DNA of 64,000 nt from Streptomyces sp. NRRL S-340 (GTDB taxonomy: Bacteria > Actinomycetota > Actinomycetes > Streptomycetales > Streptomycetaceae). The notes beneath the pieces were generated by a model. That model did not search any database. It was not told the DNA's origin and saw only the letters and a list, made by a program, of their open reading frames with translations. The stretch covers positions 62,001-126,000 of the forward strand of contig NZ_JOIY01000011.1 in assembly GCF_000720185.1 (NCBI RefSeq). The letters run 5' to 3'. Both the position numbers and the translations under genes were made by a program. This document shows, piece by piece, positions 26,701 to 35,761 of this stretch; position 1 is the stretch's first letter; each line of letters opens with the position of its first letter.

Positions 26701-28834
26701 GTGGCTCCCCTGCGGCCGCCTGCAGGACCCGGTCGGGGCGGATGGGCAGGTGGCGGTGGCGGACGCCGGTGGCGTGCCAGACCGCGTTGGCGACGGCGGC
26801 CGCGGCGCCGACGATGCCGACCTCGCCGATGCCCTTGATCCCTACCGGGTCGTCCGGGTCCGGGTCGTCGACCCAGTCGGCCTCGATCAGCGGCGGTACG
26901 TCGGCGTGCGTGGCGACGTGGTAGCCGGCGAGGTCGGCGCCGTAGAGGCCACCGCTGGCCCGGTCGCGGACGGCCTCCTCGTGCAGCGCCATGGAGATGC
27001 CCCAGATCATGCCGCCGACGAGCTGGTTGCGTGCCGTCAGCGGATTGACGATCTTGCCCGCCGCGAAGATGCCGAGCATGCGACGCACCCGTACCTCGCC
27101 GGTGGTGACGTCCACGGCGACCTCGGCGAACTGGGCGCCGAAGGAGTGCCGCTCCTTGCGGGCCAGGGCGCCGACGGCCTCGGTGGTGTCGGACCGTACC
27201 GTGATGCCCTCCGGCGGGATGTCGGTGCCCAGTGCCAGCCGCTCGCGCAGTTCTCCTGCCGCGGCGGTGACGGCCCAGGCCCAGGAGCGGGTGCCCATGG
27301 AGCCGCCGGCGATCATCGCCGGCCCGAAGTCGCTGTCGCCGATCCGCACGCGGACCTTGTCCGGGGTGGTGGCCAGGGCGTCGGCGGCGATCAGGGCCAG
27401 CGCGGTACGGGCTCCGGTGCCGATGTCCGCGGCGGCGATCCGCACGGTGAAGGTGCCGTCCGCCTCGGCGGTGACGATCGCGGTGGACGGTCCGGCTCCG
27501 GAGGGGAAGGACGCGGCGGCCGTGCCGGTGCCGAGCAGCCAGCGGCCCTCGCGGCGCACGCCGGGGCGCGGGTCCCGGTCCGCCCAGCCGAATCTGCGGG
27601 CGCCCTCCCGGAAGCAGGCATCCAGGTTGCGGCTGCTGAAGGGCAGCCCGGAGACGGGGCCCCGCTCCGGTTCGTTGCGCCGGCGCAGTTCGATCGGGTC
27701 CAGGCCGCATTTCTCGGCGAGTTCGTCGAGCGCCGACTCCAGCGCGAAGGATCCCGGGGCCTCTCCCGGTCCGCGCATGAAGGTCGGGGTCGGTACGTCC
27801 AGCCGGACGATGCGGTGGGCCGTGTGGTGGGCGTCGGCGTCGTACATCACCCGGGAGGGACCGGCGCAGGACTCGACGAACTCGTGCACCGACGAGGTCT
27901 GGTTGAGGGAGAGGTGTTCCAGCGCGCGCAGGCGTCCGTCGGCGTCCGCTCCGAGCCTGATCCGCTGGGCGGTGGGGCTGCGGTAGCCGGTCAGCGAGAA
28001 CATCTGGCGGCGGGTCAGCACGACACGGACCGGGCGGTGCAGGACGGTCGTGGCCATCACCGCGCCCACCTGGTGGACGCGGACTCCCTTGCTGCCGAAG
28101 CCGCCGCCGACGTGTTCGGAACGCACCCGCACGGCGGACGGGTCGAGCGAGAACAGCTTGGCCAGTTCGCCGACGACCCAGCTGGCGCCCTGGTTGGAGT
28201 CGACGACCTCCAGCCGCCCGCCGTCCCACAGGGCGGTGGCCGCGTGCGGCTCCATCATGCTGTGGTGTTCTTCGGGGGTGGTGTACTGCTGGTCCAGGGC
28301 GACGGCGGAGGCGGCGAGTTCGGCCTCCAGGTCGCCCTTCTCGACCACCGCCGGCATATGGCCCTCCAACGCGTAGGCGTCGGTGCGGTCGGCGGAGAAC
28401 TCGGTGTCGTGCGGCTCCTGTTCGTAGTGCACGACGAGGGCTTCGGCCGCTTCCCGGGCCTGCTCGGACGTCTCGGCGACGACCAGGGCCACCGGCCAGC
28501 CCAGGTGCGCCACCCGGTCGTTCTGGAAGAGGGTGCAGGTGGGGTCCGGCGGAGTGCCCAGCAGGCCGATGAAGTCGGTCTCCAGGCGGGGCGCGTTCCC
28601 GTGGTGCAGGACGGTGAGGACGCCGGGCATGGCGAGGACGGGCTCGGTCTCCACGGACCGGATCCGCCCACGGGCCACCGTGGAGAGCACCAGCCAGCCG
28701 TGGGCCAGGTCGGCGAAGGGGATCTCGCCGGCGTAGCGCGCGGCTCCGGTGACCTTGTCGCGGCCCTCCACACGGGTGTGCGCGGTGCCGACGGCGCCCT
28801 GGACGGTCGTACGCGTTCCGGTGGCGGTGGTCAT
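26693..28834 (-). CDS. xanthine-dehydrogenase-family molybdopterin-binding subunit
   Basis: The 713-residue catalytic subunit of a three-subunit molybdenum hydroxylase (XdhA/PaoC/CoxL superfamily). Characteristic segments are RVEGRDKVTGAARYAGEI at the start, VGGGFGSKG and MRGPGEAPGSFALES in the Mo-pterin domain, GGSMGTRSWAW, and KGIGEVGIVGAAAAVANAV near the C terminus, whose Glu corresponds to the family's catalytic Glu. The overall pattern is closest to periplasmic-aldehyde-oxidase or xanthine-dehydrogenase-like enzymes; the actual substrate (purine, aldehyde or N-heterocycle) is undetermined. ATGA overlap with the FAD subunit upstream. Confidence 0.93.
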   Translation of the reverse strand: MTTATGTRTTVQGAVGTAHTRVEGRDKVTGAARYAGEIPFADLAHGWLVLSTVARGRIRSVETEPVLAMPGVLTVLHHGNAPRLETDFIGLLGTPPDPTCTLFQNDRVAHLGWPVALVVAETSEQAREAAEALVVHYEQEPHDTEFSADRTDAYALEGHMPAVVEKGDLEAELAASAVALDQQYTTPEEHHSMMEPHAATALWDGGRLEVVDSNQGASWVVGELAKLFSLDPSAVRVRSEHVGGGFGSKGVRVHQVGAVMATTVLHRPVRVVLTRRQMFSLTGYRSPTAQRIRLGADADGRLRALEHLSLNQTSSVHEFVESCAGPSRVMYDADAHHTAHRIVRLDVPTPTFMRGPGEAPGSFALESALDELAEKCGLDPIELRRRNEPERGPVSGLPFSSRNLDACFREGARRFGWADRDPRPGVRREGRWLLGTGTAAASFPSGAGPSTAIVTAEADGTFTVRIAAADIGTGARTALALIAADALATTPDKVRVRIGDSDFGPAMIAGGSMGTRSWAWAVTAAAGELRERLALGTDIPPEGITVRSDTTEAVGALARKERHSFGAQFAEVAVDVTTGEVRVRRMLGIFAAGKIVNPLTARNQLVGGMIWGISMALHEEAVRDRASGGLYGADLAGYHVATHADVPPLIEADWVDDPDPDDPVGIKGIGEVGIVGAAAAVANAVWHATGVRHRHLPIRPDRVLQAAAGEPHA

Positions 28835-29823
28835 CGGGCGGTCTCCTCGGCGAGTTCGGTCAGCACGGCCACCACCAGGTTGCGCAGGAGGGTCACCTTG
28901 TACCCGTTGTGCGGCAGCGGGTCGGCCGCCGCCAGCTCGGCGTCCGCGGCGGCGGCGAAGGCCGCGGCGTCGGCGGGGGCACCCGTCAGTGCCTGTTCGG
29001 CCGCGCGGGCCCGCCAGGGGCGGGAGGCGACCGCTCCGAAGGCGAGGCGCACTTCGTGCACGGCGCCGTCGCGGACGTCGAGCGCGGCGGCCACCGAGCC
29101 GATGGCGAACGCGTAGGAGGCACGCTCACGCACCTTGCGGTAGCGCGAGTTGCCCGCGACCGGGGCGGGCGGCAGCGTGACACCGGTGATCAGCGCGCCC
29201 GGCGGCAGAGCGGTCTCGCGGTGCGGGGTGTCGGCCACGGGCAGGTAGAAGTCCGCGAGGGGCAGACTGCCCGGCCCGTCGGCCGTCACGTAGGAGACGA
29301 CGGCGTCGAAGGCGGTCAGGGCCACCCCCATGTCCGAGGGGTGGACCGCCACGCAGTGCTCGGAGGCGCCCAGGATCGCGTGGTTGTGGTGCTCGCCCTC
29401 GATCGCGGGGCAGCCGCTGCCGGGGACGCGCTTGTTGCACGCCCGGGTGACGTCGGTGAAGTAGCCGCAGCGGGTGCGCTGGAGCAGGTTGCCGCCGACG
29501 GTGGCCATGTTGCGCAGCTGGCCCGAGGCACCGGCCAGCACCGCCTGCGCCAGCGCCGGGTAGCGGCGGCGCACCTCGGGGTGGGCGGCCAGGTCGCTGT
29601 TGGTGACCGTGGCGCCGATGCGCAGGCCGCCCTCCTCGGTGGGCTCGATGCCGTCGAGCGGGAGTTCGCGCACGTCGACGAGGCGGGTGGGCCGCTCGAC
29701 ACCGGTCTTCATCAGGTCGACCAGATTGGTGCCGCCGCCGAGGAACCGGGCGTCCGGGTCGGCGTCCAGCAGGGCGACGGCACCGGCGACGTCCTGCGCC
29801 CTCTCGTAGCCGAACTCCCTCAT
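28831..29823 (-). CDS. FAD-binding subunit of the molybdenum hydroxylase
   Basis: A 330-residue medium subunit that passes electrons from the Fe-S clusters to FAD. The FAD-binding motifs are FLGGGTNLVDLMK near residue 27 and the ATVGGNLLQRTRCGYF segment near 105-120. The Cys-containing RCGYF...CNKRVPGSGC stretch suggests an additional [4Fe-4S]-like insertion as in PaoB-type subunits. CO-dehydrogenase-type C-terminal domain from about 215. The ATG at 29823 overlaps the 2Fe-2S subunit's stop codon by four bases. Confidence 0.92.
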   Translation of the reverse strand: MREFGYERAQDVAGAVALLDADPDARFLGGGTNLVDLMKTGVERPTRLVDVRELPLDGIEPTEEGGLRIGATVTNSDLAAHPEVRRRYPALAQAVLAGASGQLRNMATVGGNLLQRTRCGYFTDVTRACNKRVPGSGCPAIEGEHHNHAILGASEHCVAVHPSDMGVALTAFDAVVSYVTADGPGSLPLADFYLPVADTPHRETALPPGALITGVTLPPAPVAGNSRYRKVRERASYAFAIGSVAAALDVRDGAVHEVRLAFGAVASRPWRARAAEQALTGAPADAAAFAAAADAELAAADPLPHNGYKVTLLRNLVVAVLTELAEETAR

Positions 29824-30407
29824 GCCACGGCCTCCTTGGTCTCCGCGGCCGACGCCTTGCCGTCGGACCGCGTGGTCGCGGCGGCCCGGGCCACCGCCTG
29901 GGCGATCGACGCGTAGGCGCCGCAGCGGCACAGGTTGCCGCTCATCCGCTCCTTGATCTCCTCCGGGGTCAGCGGGGGCGGCCCCGCTTCGGGACGCACG
30001 TCGTCGGTGGCGGCGCTCGGCCAGCCGGCGGCGTGCTCCTCGATCATGGCGACGGCCGAGCAGATCTGGCCCGGTGTGCAGTAGCCGCACTGGTAGCCGT
30101 CGAGGTCGAGGAAGGCCTGCTGCACCGGGTGCAGCCGGTCGCCTTCGGCGATGCCCTCGATGGTGGTGATCTCACGCCCCTCGGCAGCGACCGCCAGCTG
30201 GAGGCAGGCCACGGCGCGACGGCCGTCGATCAGCACTGTGCAGGCGCCGCACTGTCCCTGGTCGCAGCCCTTCTTGGTGCCGGTGAGATCGAGCCGCTCC
30301 CGCAGGGCGTCGAGCAGGGTGGTGCGGTGGTCGACGGACAGCGCGTGCTTCTCGCCGTTGATGTTCAAGGTGATCGGGCTGTACGTCGACGAGGTGGCTG
30401 GGTCCAT
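29820..30407 (-). CDS. 2Fe-2S subunit of the molybdenum hydroxylase
   Basis: A 195-residue small subunit with both clusters: the plant-ferredoxin-type set GCDQGQCGACTVLIDG with a later Cys (VACLQ), and the helical set CGYCTPGQICS plus GNLCRCGAY. The ATG at 30407 starts the conserved domain after AGAAG; the longer open frame to 30620 runs through the regulatory palindromes and was rejected. First gene of the operon; expression is probably controlled by the divergent TetR protein. Confidence 0.93.
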   Translation of the reverse strand: MDPATSSTYSPITLNINGEKHALSVDHRTTLLDALRERLDLTGTKKGCDQGQCGACTVLIDGRRAVACLQLAVAAEGREITTIEGIAEGDRLHPVQQAFLDLDGYQCGYCTPGQICSAVAMIEEHAAGWPSAATDDVRPEAGPPPLTPEEIKERMSGNLCRCGAYASIAQAVARAAATTRSDGKASAAETKEAVA

Positions 30408-30566
30408 GATCAGCTTCTTTCGCGTATGCGGCGGAAACACGTCGGGATGTCGGCCTGAAAGGTGACGAGTCCGGAAAATACGGCGCGTTGCGGGGTAAGG
30501 ACTCAGGTGGCAGGAGTGGGCACTGTACGTGGCGGAAAAGCACTGCCCGCCGCTATGGTGGACGAC

Positions 30567-30615
30567 AAGCGGACAGCTGTCCGTTATCGAAAACCTACCG
30601 GACAGCTGTCCGCTT
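30567..30615. promoter_or_regulatory. double palindromic operator between TetR and molybdoenzyme operon
   Basis: CGGACAGCTGTCCG, a perfect 14-bp palindrome, occurs at 30570-30583 and again at 30599-30612, centres 29 bp apart. The flanks extend the symmetry: AAG before the first and CTT after the second. This is a very likely binding site pair for the adjacent TetR regulator, able to control both divergent promoters. Confidence 0.85.
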
Positions 30616-30655
30616 AGCAAGACCGGGTTCGGCTACGCACCCGAAAGGAGGACGA

Positions 30656-31234
30656 GTGCAGCACAAGAAGCACGCTCCTCTGCGCTCGGACGCGCAACGC
30701 AACCGCGAGACCATCCTGGAGGTCGCGGTGGCCGAGCTGACCCGCTGTGCCGACGTCCCGCTCAGCCTGATCGCCAGGAAGGCGGGAGTGGGGCAGGGCA
30801 CGTTCTACCGCAACTTCCCCAACCGCGAGGCGCTGGTCCTGGAGATCTACCGGCACGAGATGCAGCAGGTCTCCGACAGCGCGGCCGAACTGCTGAAGTG
30901 CCGCCCTCCCGACCGGGCGCTGCGGGAGTGGATGGACCGCCTGGCCCGGTTCGCGATGACCAAGGCCGGGCTGGCGGACGTGATCCGCCAGGCCACGAGC
31001 GGACCGGGCAGCCCGGCCAAGCCGGGGCACACCACCCTGGCCACCGCCGCCGAACTGCTGCTCCGCGCCGCGGAGGAGGCCGGCACCATCAGACCCGGCG
31101 TGAGCGCGGACGACTTCGTCCTCGCCATCGCCGGCATCTGGCAGCTGGATCCGCACGGCGACTGGCAGTCCCGCGCGAGCCGCCTCCTCGACCTGGTGAT
31201 GGACGGCCTGCGCGTCGGAGCACCCGGCCCCTGA
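30656..31234 (+). CDS. TetR-family transcriptional regulator
   Basis: A 192-residue repressor-type protein. The N-terminal helix-turn-helix (about residues 10-56) includes RNRETILEVAVAELTR, IARKAGVGQGTFYRNFPNREALV (in two helices); the C-terminal domain (60-190) binds an unknown ligand. The GTG at 30656 follows an excellent AAAGGAGGACGA site. It is divergent from the molybdenum hydroxylase operon and separated from it by two perfect palindromes, which makes this operon its obvious target. Confidence 0.92.
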   Translation: MQHKKHAPLRSDAQRNRETILEVAVAELTRCADVPLSLIARKAGVGQGTFYRNFPNREALVLEIYRHEMQQVSDSAAELLKCRPPDRALREWMDRLARFAMTKAGLADVIRQATSGPGSPAKPGHTTLATAAELLLRAAEEAGTIRPGVSADDFVLAIAGIWQLDPHGDWQSRASRLLDLVMDGLRVGAPGP

Positions 31235-31573
31235 GGCCGCACGGCCCCCTCCGGGACGCACCCGGCCGCGGACCACCGCCCGCCTCCGGCCCGCCCCTCT
31301 CCCGCATGCCCGTCGTCTCACCCGGCCTCACCTCACCGGCCCTCACCCGGCCGCCTCACCGCACCCCCGCCCCATCGTCCTGCCCCTCCCGGCGCTCCTC
31401 ACCTCCCCTCGTCCTCTCCCCATCTCCCCTCACAGGGACCCGAGTTCGCATCACCTCGTTTCGTCCCGAGGGGTCCTCGCGCCCCGCGCGTAAACACAAG
31501 TGACGCTGCCACGACAGCGACACCGTGAACCTCGCCGCAGGCAGCGCCCGCGAACCAAGGAGCAGGGGACGAC
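31235..31573 (+). promoter_or_regulatory. pyrimidine-rich leader of the rightward cluster operon
   Basis: No gene is seen in this 339-bp gap. From about 31250 to 31440 the plus strand is dominated by C and T (runs such as CTCACCTCCCCTCGTCC), with very few purines. The last 100 bp look normal and end in GGAGCAGGGGACGAC before the ATG at 31574. Such C-rich, G-poor leaders resemble Rho loading sites; this is an inference. Confidence 0.45.
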
Positions 31574-32707
31574 ATGAGATTCCTGGACCGTGAACGTGCG
31601 GCCCTCACCAAACTGCTGCCGGGGCTCGACGACAGCCTGCGAGCCGTACCGCTGATGACCCTGGAGCGGCCCGGCAGCCCGGGCATCGGGCTCTTCCGGG
31701 ACAGCGGCGGCCCGGGGCTGCTCGCCCCGGCGTCGCTCCAGGGCCGCGGCGCCACCGCGCTCGACGCCGTACGGGTGCAGCGCGCCCTCGGCAGCCGCTC
31801 GCCCTCCCTGGCCGTGGCGACGACCATGCACCACTTCTCGATGGCGACCCTCGTCGGACTGAGCAACGCCGGTGAAGGCCTGGAGTGGATGCTGGTCCAG
31901 GCCGTCGCCACGGAGAACCAGCTCATGGCCTCCGGGTTCGCCGAGGGGCGCAGCGGCGCCGGCATCCTGTCGCCGTCGATGTCCGCCACTCCGACACCGC
32001 AGGGGCTGCGGATCACCGGTGTGAAGCGCCCGTGCAGCCTGGCCCGCTCCATGGACCTGCTCACCGCGAGCGTGCTCGTGCCCCGCGAGGACGGCGAGGG
32101 CGAGGAACTGGCCGTGGCCCTGGTACCCGCCGCCAGCGAGGGGCTGAGCGTCAGCGGCTTCTGGTCCAGCGGGTTCCTGGCGGGCGCGGAGAGCGACCAG
32201 GTGACCCTGGACGGCGTGCTGGTGCCACCCGACCTCATGGTGCGCACCGCGTGCCCGCCCGGGGCCCGGCTGGACGAGGTGCAGACGATCGGTCTGGTCT
32301 GGTTCGAGCTGCTGATGACGGGCAGCTACCTGGGCGCGGCGAGCGGTCTGGTGGAGCGGGTGCTGCTCAACGACCGGGTGCCCGAGGGCGAGCGGGTCGC
32401 GCTGCTGGTCGCCGCCGAGAGCGCGGCGGCGTCCGTCGAGGGCCTCGCCCGCCGTGTGGACGAGGGCACTCCCGACGAGTCCACGCTGGCCGAATCGCTC
32501 TACGTCCGCTACGGCGTCCAGGACGCGCTGTCCCGGATCGTCCCGCGCGCGGTGGAACTGCTCGGCGGCCTGAACTTCATGGCCTCCGACGAGGTCGGCT
32601 ACCTCGCCGCCTGTACCAACGGCCTCGCCCTGCACCCGCCGTCCCGGTCGCGGATGACCGGACCGCTGGCCGCTTATCTGGCCGACGGGCCACTGACCGT
32701 GGCCTGA
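31574..32707 (+). CDS. acyl-CoA-dehydrogenase-fold flavoenzyme, candidate amine N-hydroxylase
   Basis: A 377-residue protein of the acyl-CoA dehydrogenase superfamily. Recognisable parts are the central beta domain (ENQLMASGFAEGRSGAG, ITGVKRPCSLARSMDLLTASVLV, DQVTLDGVLVPPDLM) and the C-terminal helical domain (TGSYLGAASGLVERVLLN; ELLGGLNFMASDEVGYLAA). The usual catalytic Glu of fatty-acid dehydrogenases is not evident. In valanimycin biosynthesis VlmH, which has this fold, N-hydroxylates isobutylamine using FMNH2 supplied by VlmR. Since a flavin reductase and an amine-forming pair are encoded just downstream, an N-hydroxylase role is my favoured inference. ATG at 31574 after GGAGCAGGGGAC. First gene of the operon. 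Confidence 0.78.
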   Translation: MRFLDRERAALTKLLPGLDDSLRAVPLMTLERPGSPGIGLFRDSGGPGLLAPASLQGRGATALDAVRVQRALGSRSPSLAVATTMHHFSMATLVGLSNAGEGLEWMLVQAVATENQLMASGFAEGRSGAGILSPSMSATPTPQGLRITGVKRPCSLARSMDLLTASVLVPREDGEGEELAVALVPAASEGLSVSGFWSSGFLAGAESDQVTLDGVLVPPDLMVRTACPPGARLDEVQTIGLVWFELLMTGSYLGAASGLVERVLLNDRVPEGERVALLVAAESAAASVEGLARRVDEGTPDESTLAESLYVRYGVQDALSRIVPRAVELLGGLNFMASDEVGYLAACTNGLALHPPSRSRMTGPLAAYLADGPLTVA

Positions 32708-33132
32708 CACCCCCGCGCGACGGCGCACGGCCGCCGCCTGACGCCCGGCGCCACGGCGCGCGGCAGGGGTCTGACAACTCGCCGCCACGGCGCGCGGCTG
32801 CGCCTGCCGTCCCGCCGTCACAGCGCCCGGCCGTGGCGTGAGACACCGTGGCTCTGTCACGCATCGCCGTGCCCGGCCGCGGTCGGCGGCACGCGCCACC
32901 GGCCCCAGCGGACCTTCCGCCACCGCCGTCGTATCCGTCATCCCCGTCGTATCCGATACCCCGTCGTACCCGCCGCCCTCGTACCCGCGCCGCCGAAGCT
33001 GTCGACGTCGAATCATTCGGCTCTCCGTCGTTCCCGTCACCGTGCCCGCCGCTGCGTCCACCACGCCGGCCGCCCACCGGGCTTCCCGGCCCGCGCCGTC
33101 ACCGTCCGTCTCCGACCGAGGGGATCCCTCGC
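32708..33132. repeat. intergenic ~33-bp tandem repeat, four degenerate copies
   Basis: The motif CGCCACGGCGCGCGGC occurs exactly at 32749-32764 and 32783-32798, with degenerate versions at 32716-32731 and 32816-32831, giving a period of 33-34 bp. The remainder of this 425-bp gap, to 33132, has no recognised gene and carries a short pyrimidine-rich stretch ahead of the next start. Confidence 0.65.
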
Positions 33133-34230
33133 ATGCCTCATCTACCGCCGCCCCGCCGCCCGGTGCTCCTGCTGACCGGGGGCTCCGGTGTCCTCGGCCG
33201 GGCACTGATCGAGGAGCTGTCGCCCGGCTTCCGCATCATCTGCCTGCGCCACCGCACACCCGTGGACGACCCCAGGATCGAAGAGGTGAGCGCCGACCTG
33301 CTGGAGCCCGGCCTCGGCCTGTCGCGGACGGAGTTCGCGCGGCTGGCCGACGACGTGGACCTCGTCGTGCACTGCGCCGCGGCCACCAACTGGAAGGCCG
33401 AGCCCGAGGCGATCTGGCGGGCCAACCTCGACGGCACCGCCACCATGCTCGGCCTCGCCGTCCGCGCGCAGGCGCCCTTCCATCACATCAGCACCGCCTT
33501 CGTGGCCAACCCGCTGGCCGAGGAGGAGCAGCGGCGCTTCCCCGGCGCCGCCGCCTACCTGGCCTCCAAGACCGCGGCGGAGCAGGCCGTGCGCGAGGCG
33601 CCGGTGCCCGCGACGATCCTGCGTCCGTCGGTGGTGATGGGCGACTCCGTCACCGGCCGCATCGCGGGCGCCCAGGGGCTGACGCGGGCCCTGGGAGCCA
33701 TCGTGAAGGGACAGGTCCCGGTCCTGCCCGGAGAGCCGGGGGCGCGCATCGACATGGTGCCCCAGGACGTCGTCGCCCGTGCTGTCGGCGCGTTGCTGCG
33801 CGGCGGTGTCACCCAGGGCGAGTACTGGCTGGCGGCCGGCACCGAGGCACTCCTGCAACGTGAAGTCGTCGACACCTGCTTGGAGTTCGCCGACCGCCAC
33901 GGCCCCCGCCCGCATCCCCCGCGGCTGATCCCGCTGGAGTCGGTGCACCGGCTCCTGCTCCCGCTGATCGAGGGCCCGGCCTTCCCGGAGTCGCTGCGCC
34001 GCCGGTTCCACACGTACGCGGAACTGCTGCTGGTCTTCCAGCGGGCCCTGCCCTTCGAGTCGTCCCTGGGCTCGGCGCACTGCGGCACGGCCGTCACCAA
34101 GGACGACCTGCGCCGAGCGCTGCTGAGCAACCTGGCCGCCTGGGCGGCGGGTCCGGCGGGCCTGCGACGGCAACGGCGGACCCGGTCGGCCCTCCAGGAG
34201 GGCACCGCACCCCGGGAGCTGGCGTCATGA
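33133..34230 (+). CDS. thioester-reductase-like extended SDR
   Basis: A 365-residue NAD(P)-dependent reductase of the fatty-acyl-CoA/thioester reductase (NAD_binding_4) type. The Rossmann motif is LLLTGGSGVLGRALIEEL; LVVHCAAATNWKAEPEAIWRANLDGT and the catalytic YLASKTAAEQ (Tyr-x-x-x-Lys) follow, with the substrate-side ILRPSVVMGDSVTGR. Such proteins reduce acyl thioesters to aldehydes or alcohols. Its stop overlaps the aminotransferase start by four bases (ATGA), so the simplest reading is acyl thioester to aldehyde here, then aldehyde to amine by its neighbour. It lacks adenylation and carrier domains, so the acyl chain must come from CoA or a separate ACP. Confidence 0.83.
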   Translation: MPHLPPPRRPVLLLTGGSGVLGRALIEELSPGFRIICLRHRTPVDDPRIEEVSADLLEPGLGLSRTEFARLADDVDLVVHCAAATNWKAEPEAIWRANLDGTATMLGLAVRAQAPFHHISTAFVANPLAEEEQRRFPGAAAYLASKTAAEQAVREAPVPATILRPSVVMGDSVTGRIAGAQGLTRALGAIVKGQVPVLPGEPGARIDMVPQDVVARAVGALLRGGVTQGEYWLAAGTEALLQREVVDTCLEFADRHGPRPHPPRLIPLESVHRLLLPLIEGPAFPESLRRRFHTYAELLLVFQRALPFESSLGSAHCGTAVTKDDLRRALLSNLAAWAAGPAGLRRQRRTRSALQEGTAPRELAS

Positions 34231-35561
34231 CCGCGCTCCCCGTCACCGAGACCGCGCCTTTCGCGGCGGAACCCCGAACCCCGGAAGCGACGCAGGACCA
34301 GGCACCGCCGCCCGCTGACCTCCCGGCCGACGGAGCGCACATCGCCCGCCTCTACCGTGAGCACCTGGCAGCCGGCCGCGCGGTGCTCGGCGAGGTGCTC
34401 GGCGGCATGGTGGAGACCGTGTCCGAGGGTGCCTGGGTGCACACCGCGGACGGCCGCCGCTATCTGGACTTCGGCGGGTACGGCGTCTTCATCCTGGGCC
34501 ACCGGCACCCGGCGGTGACCGCCGCGGTGCACCGGCAGATCGACGCCCACCCGCTGGCCACCCGGGTGTTCCTGGAGCCCGTCGCCGCCCGGGCCGCCGC
34601 CGCGCTGGCCGCGCACACCCCGCTCGGCCTCGACCGGGTCCACTTCGTCAACTCCGGCGCGGAGGCCACCGAGGCCGGTCTCAAACTCGCCCGCGCCCAC
34701 GGCCGCACCGCGCTGGTCAGCACCGTCGGCGGGTACCACGGCAAGACCCTCGGCGCGCTCAGCGCGACCGCCAACCCGACCTACCAGGACCCGTTCCGTC
34801 CCCTGCTGCCGGACAGCGCGGCGGTGCCGTTCGGGGACCGGGAGGCCCTGGAGGACATGCTCGCCCGCTTCGGCGAACGGGCCTGCGTGATCGTGGAGCC
34901 CGTGCAGGGCGAGGGCGGCGTCCGCATCCCCCCACCGGGCTACCTGGCGGACGCGGGGCGGCTGTGCCGGACGTACGGTGCCTTCCTGATCGTGGACGAG
35001 ATCCAGACGGGTCTGGGCCGGCTGGGTTCGTGGTGGGGCGTGGACACCGAGCACGTCCGCCCCGATGTGCTCCTCGTGGGCAAGGGCCTGAGCGGCGGTG
35101 TGGTGCCGGTCGCCGCGATGGTGGCCACCGACGAGGCCTACGCGCCGTTCTCGCGCGACCCCTACCTGCACACCTCCACCTTCGCCGCCTCGCCGCTCGC
35201 CTGCGCCGCCGCGCTGGCCGCCGTGCAGACCATGGAGCGGGAGGACGTGCCCGGCCGTGCCCGGGCGCTCGGACTCAGGCTGCTGCACGGCGTGCGCGCC
35301 GCCTGTACGCCCTACACCGGCGGCCTGGTCCGTGACGTGCGCGGCCGCGGCCTGCTGATCGGTCTGGAGTTCGGCGTGGAGCAGGCCGTGGGCGAGCTGA
35401 TCCTCGAACTGGTCGGGCGTGGCGTGCTGGTGAACCACTCGCTCAACGCGGGCCGCGTGCTGCGTCTGACCCCGCCGGCCGTCGTCACCGACGAGGAGCT
35501 GGGGCTCTTCCTCACGGCCCTGAGCGAGGCGCTGCGGGCGGTGGCGGCCCGGGTCGGCTGA
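34227..35561 (+). CDS. class III PLP-dependent aminotransferase
   Basis: A 444-residue aminotransferase of the ornithine/GABA/putrescine group. Visible signatures are GRRYLDFGGYGVFILGHRHP, HFVNSGAEATEAGLKLARA, the VEPVQGEGGVRIPPPGYL segment, the cofactor Asp in LIVDEIQTGLGR, and the Schiff-base Lys in LLVGKGLSGG, followed by TFAASPLAC. Residues 1-35 are an unstructured extension. Coupled to the reductase by ATGA, it most likely aminates a long-chain aldehyde to give a primary amine, the precursor required by the N-hydroxylase. The amino donor is unknown. Confidence 0.9.
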   Translation: MTALPVTETAPFAAEPRTPEATQDQAPPPADLPADGAHIARLYREHLAAGRAVLGEVLGGMVETVSEGAWVHTADGRRYLDFGGYGVFILGHRHPAVTAAVHRQIDAHPLATRVFLEPVAARAAAALAAHTPLGLDRVHFVNSGAEATEAGLKLARAHGRTALVSTVGGYHGKTLGALSATANPTYQDPFRPLLPDSAAVPFGDREALEDMLARFGERACVIVEPVQGEGGVRIPPPGYLADAGRLCRTYGAFLIVDEIQTGLGRLGSWWGVDTEHVRPDVLLVGKGLSGGVVPVAAMVATDEAYAPFSRDPYLHTSTFAASPLACAAALAAVQTMEREDVPGRARALGLRLLHGVRAACTPYTGGLVRDVRGRGLLIGLEFGVEQAVGELILELVGRGVLVNHSLNAGRVLRLTPPAVVTDEELGLFLTALSEALRAVAARVG

Positions 35562-35761
35562 CCGGCACCCCCTCCCCTCCCCGCCCCCTTTCGCCCCTTG
35601 GCTCCCGCGCCCCCTCCTCCTCTCCTCGGAAGACACAGCCCACCGCGAGGCAGCCGAGGCCACCGGACCGCTTGCGCCACCAAGACCACCAAGACCACCG
35701 ACACCACTTGCACCAGGAAGCCCACCGGGCCACCACGACCACGACCACGAAAGGTATTGCC
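35562..35761 (+). promoter_or_regulatory. pyrimidine-rich, CCA-repeat leader before the SRPBCC gene
   Basis: The 200-bp gap opens with a C/T-rich tract (35570-35630) and continues into a run of ACCACCAAG-type units (about 35680-35750) that is nearly free of T and G on the plus strand, then GAAAGGTATTGCC before the start. It may hold an internal promoter or attenuation signal. Confidence 0.4.

Noticed and set aside
29820..30620. Longer 266-residue form of the 2Fe-2S subunit
   Set aside because: The extra N terminus would be translated from the operator palindromes and does not resemble the family.
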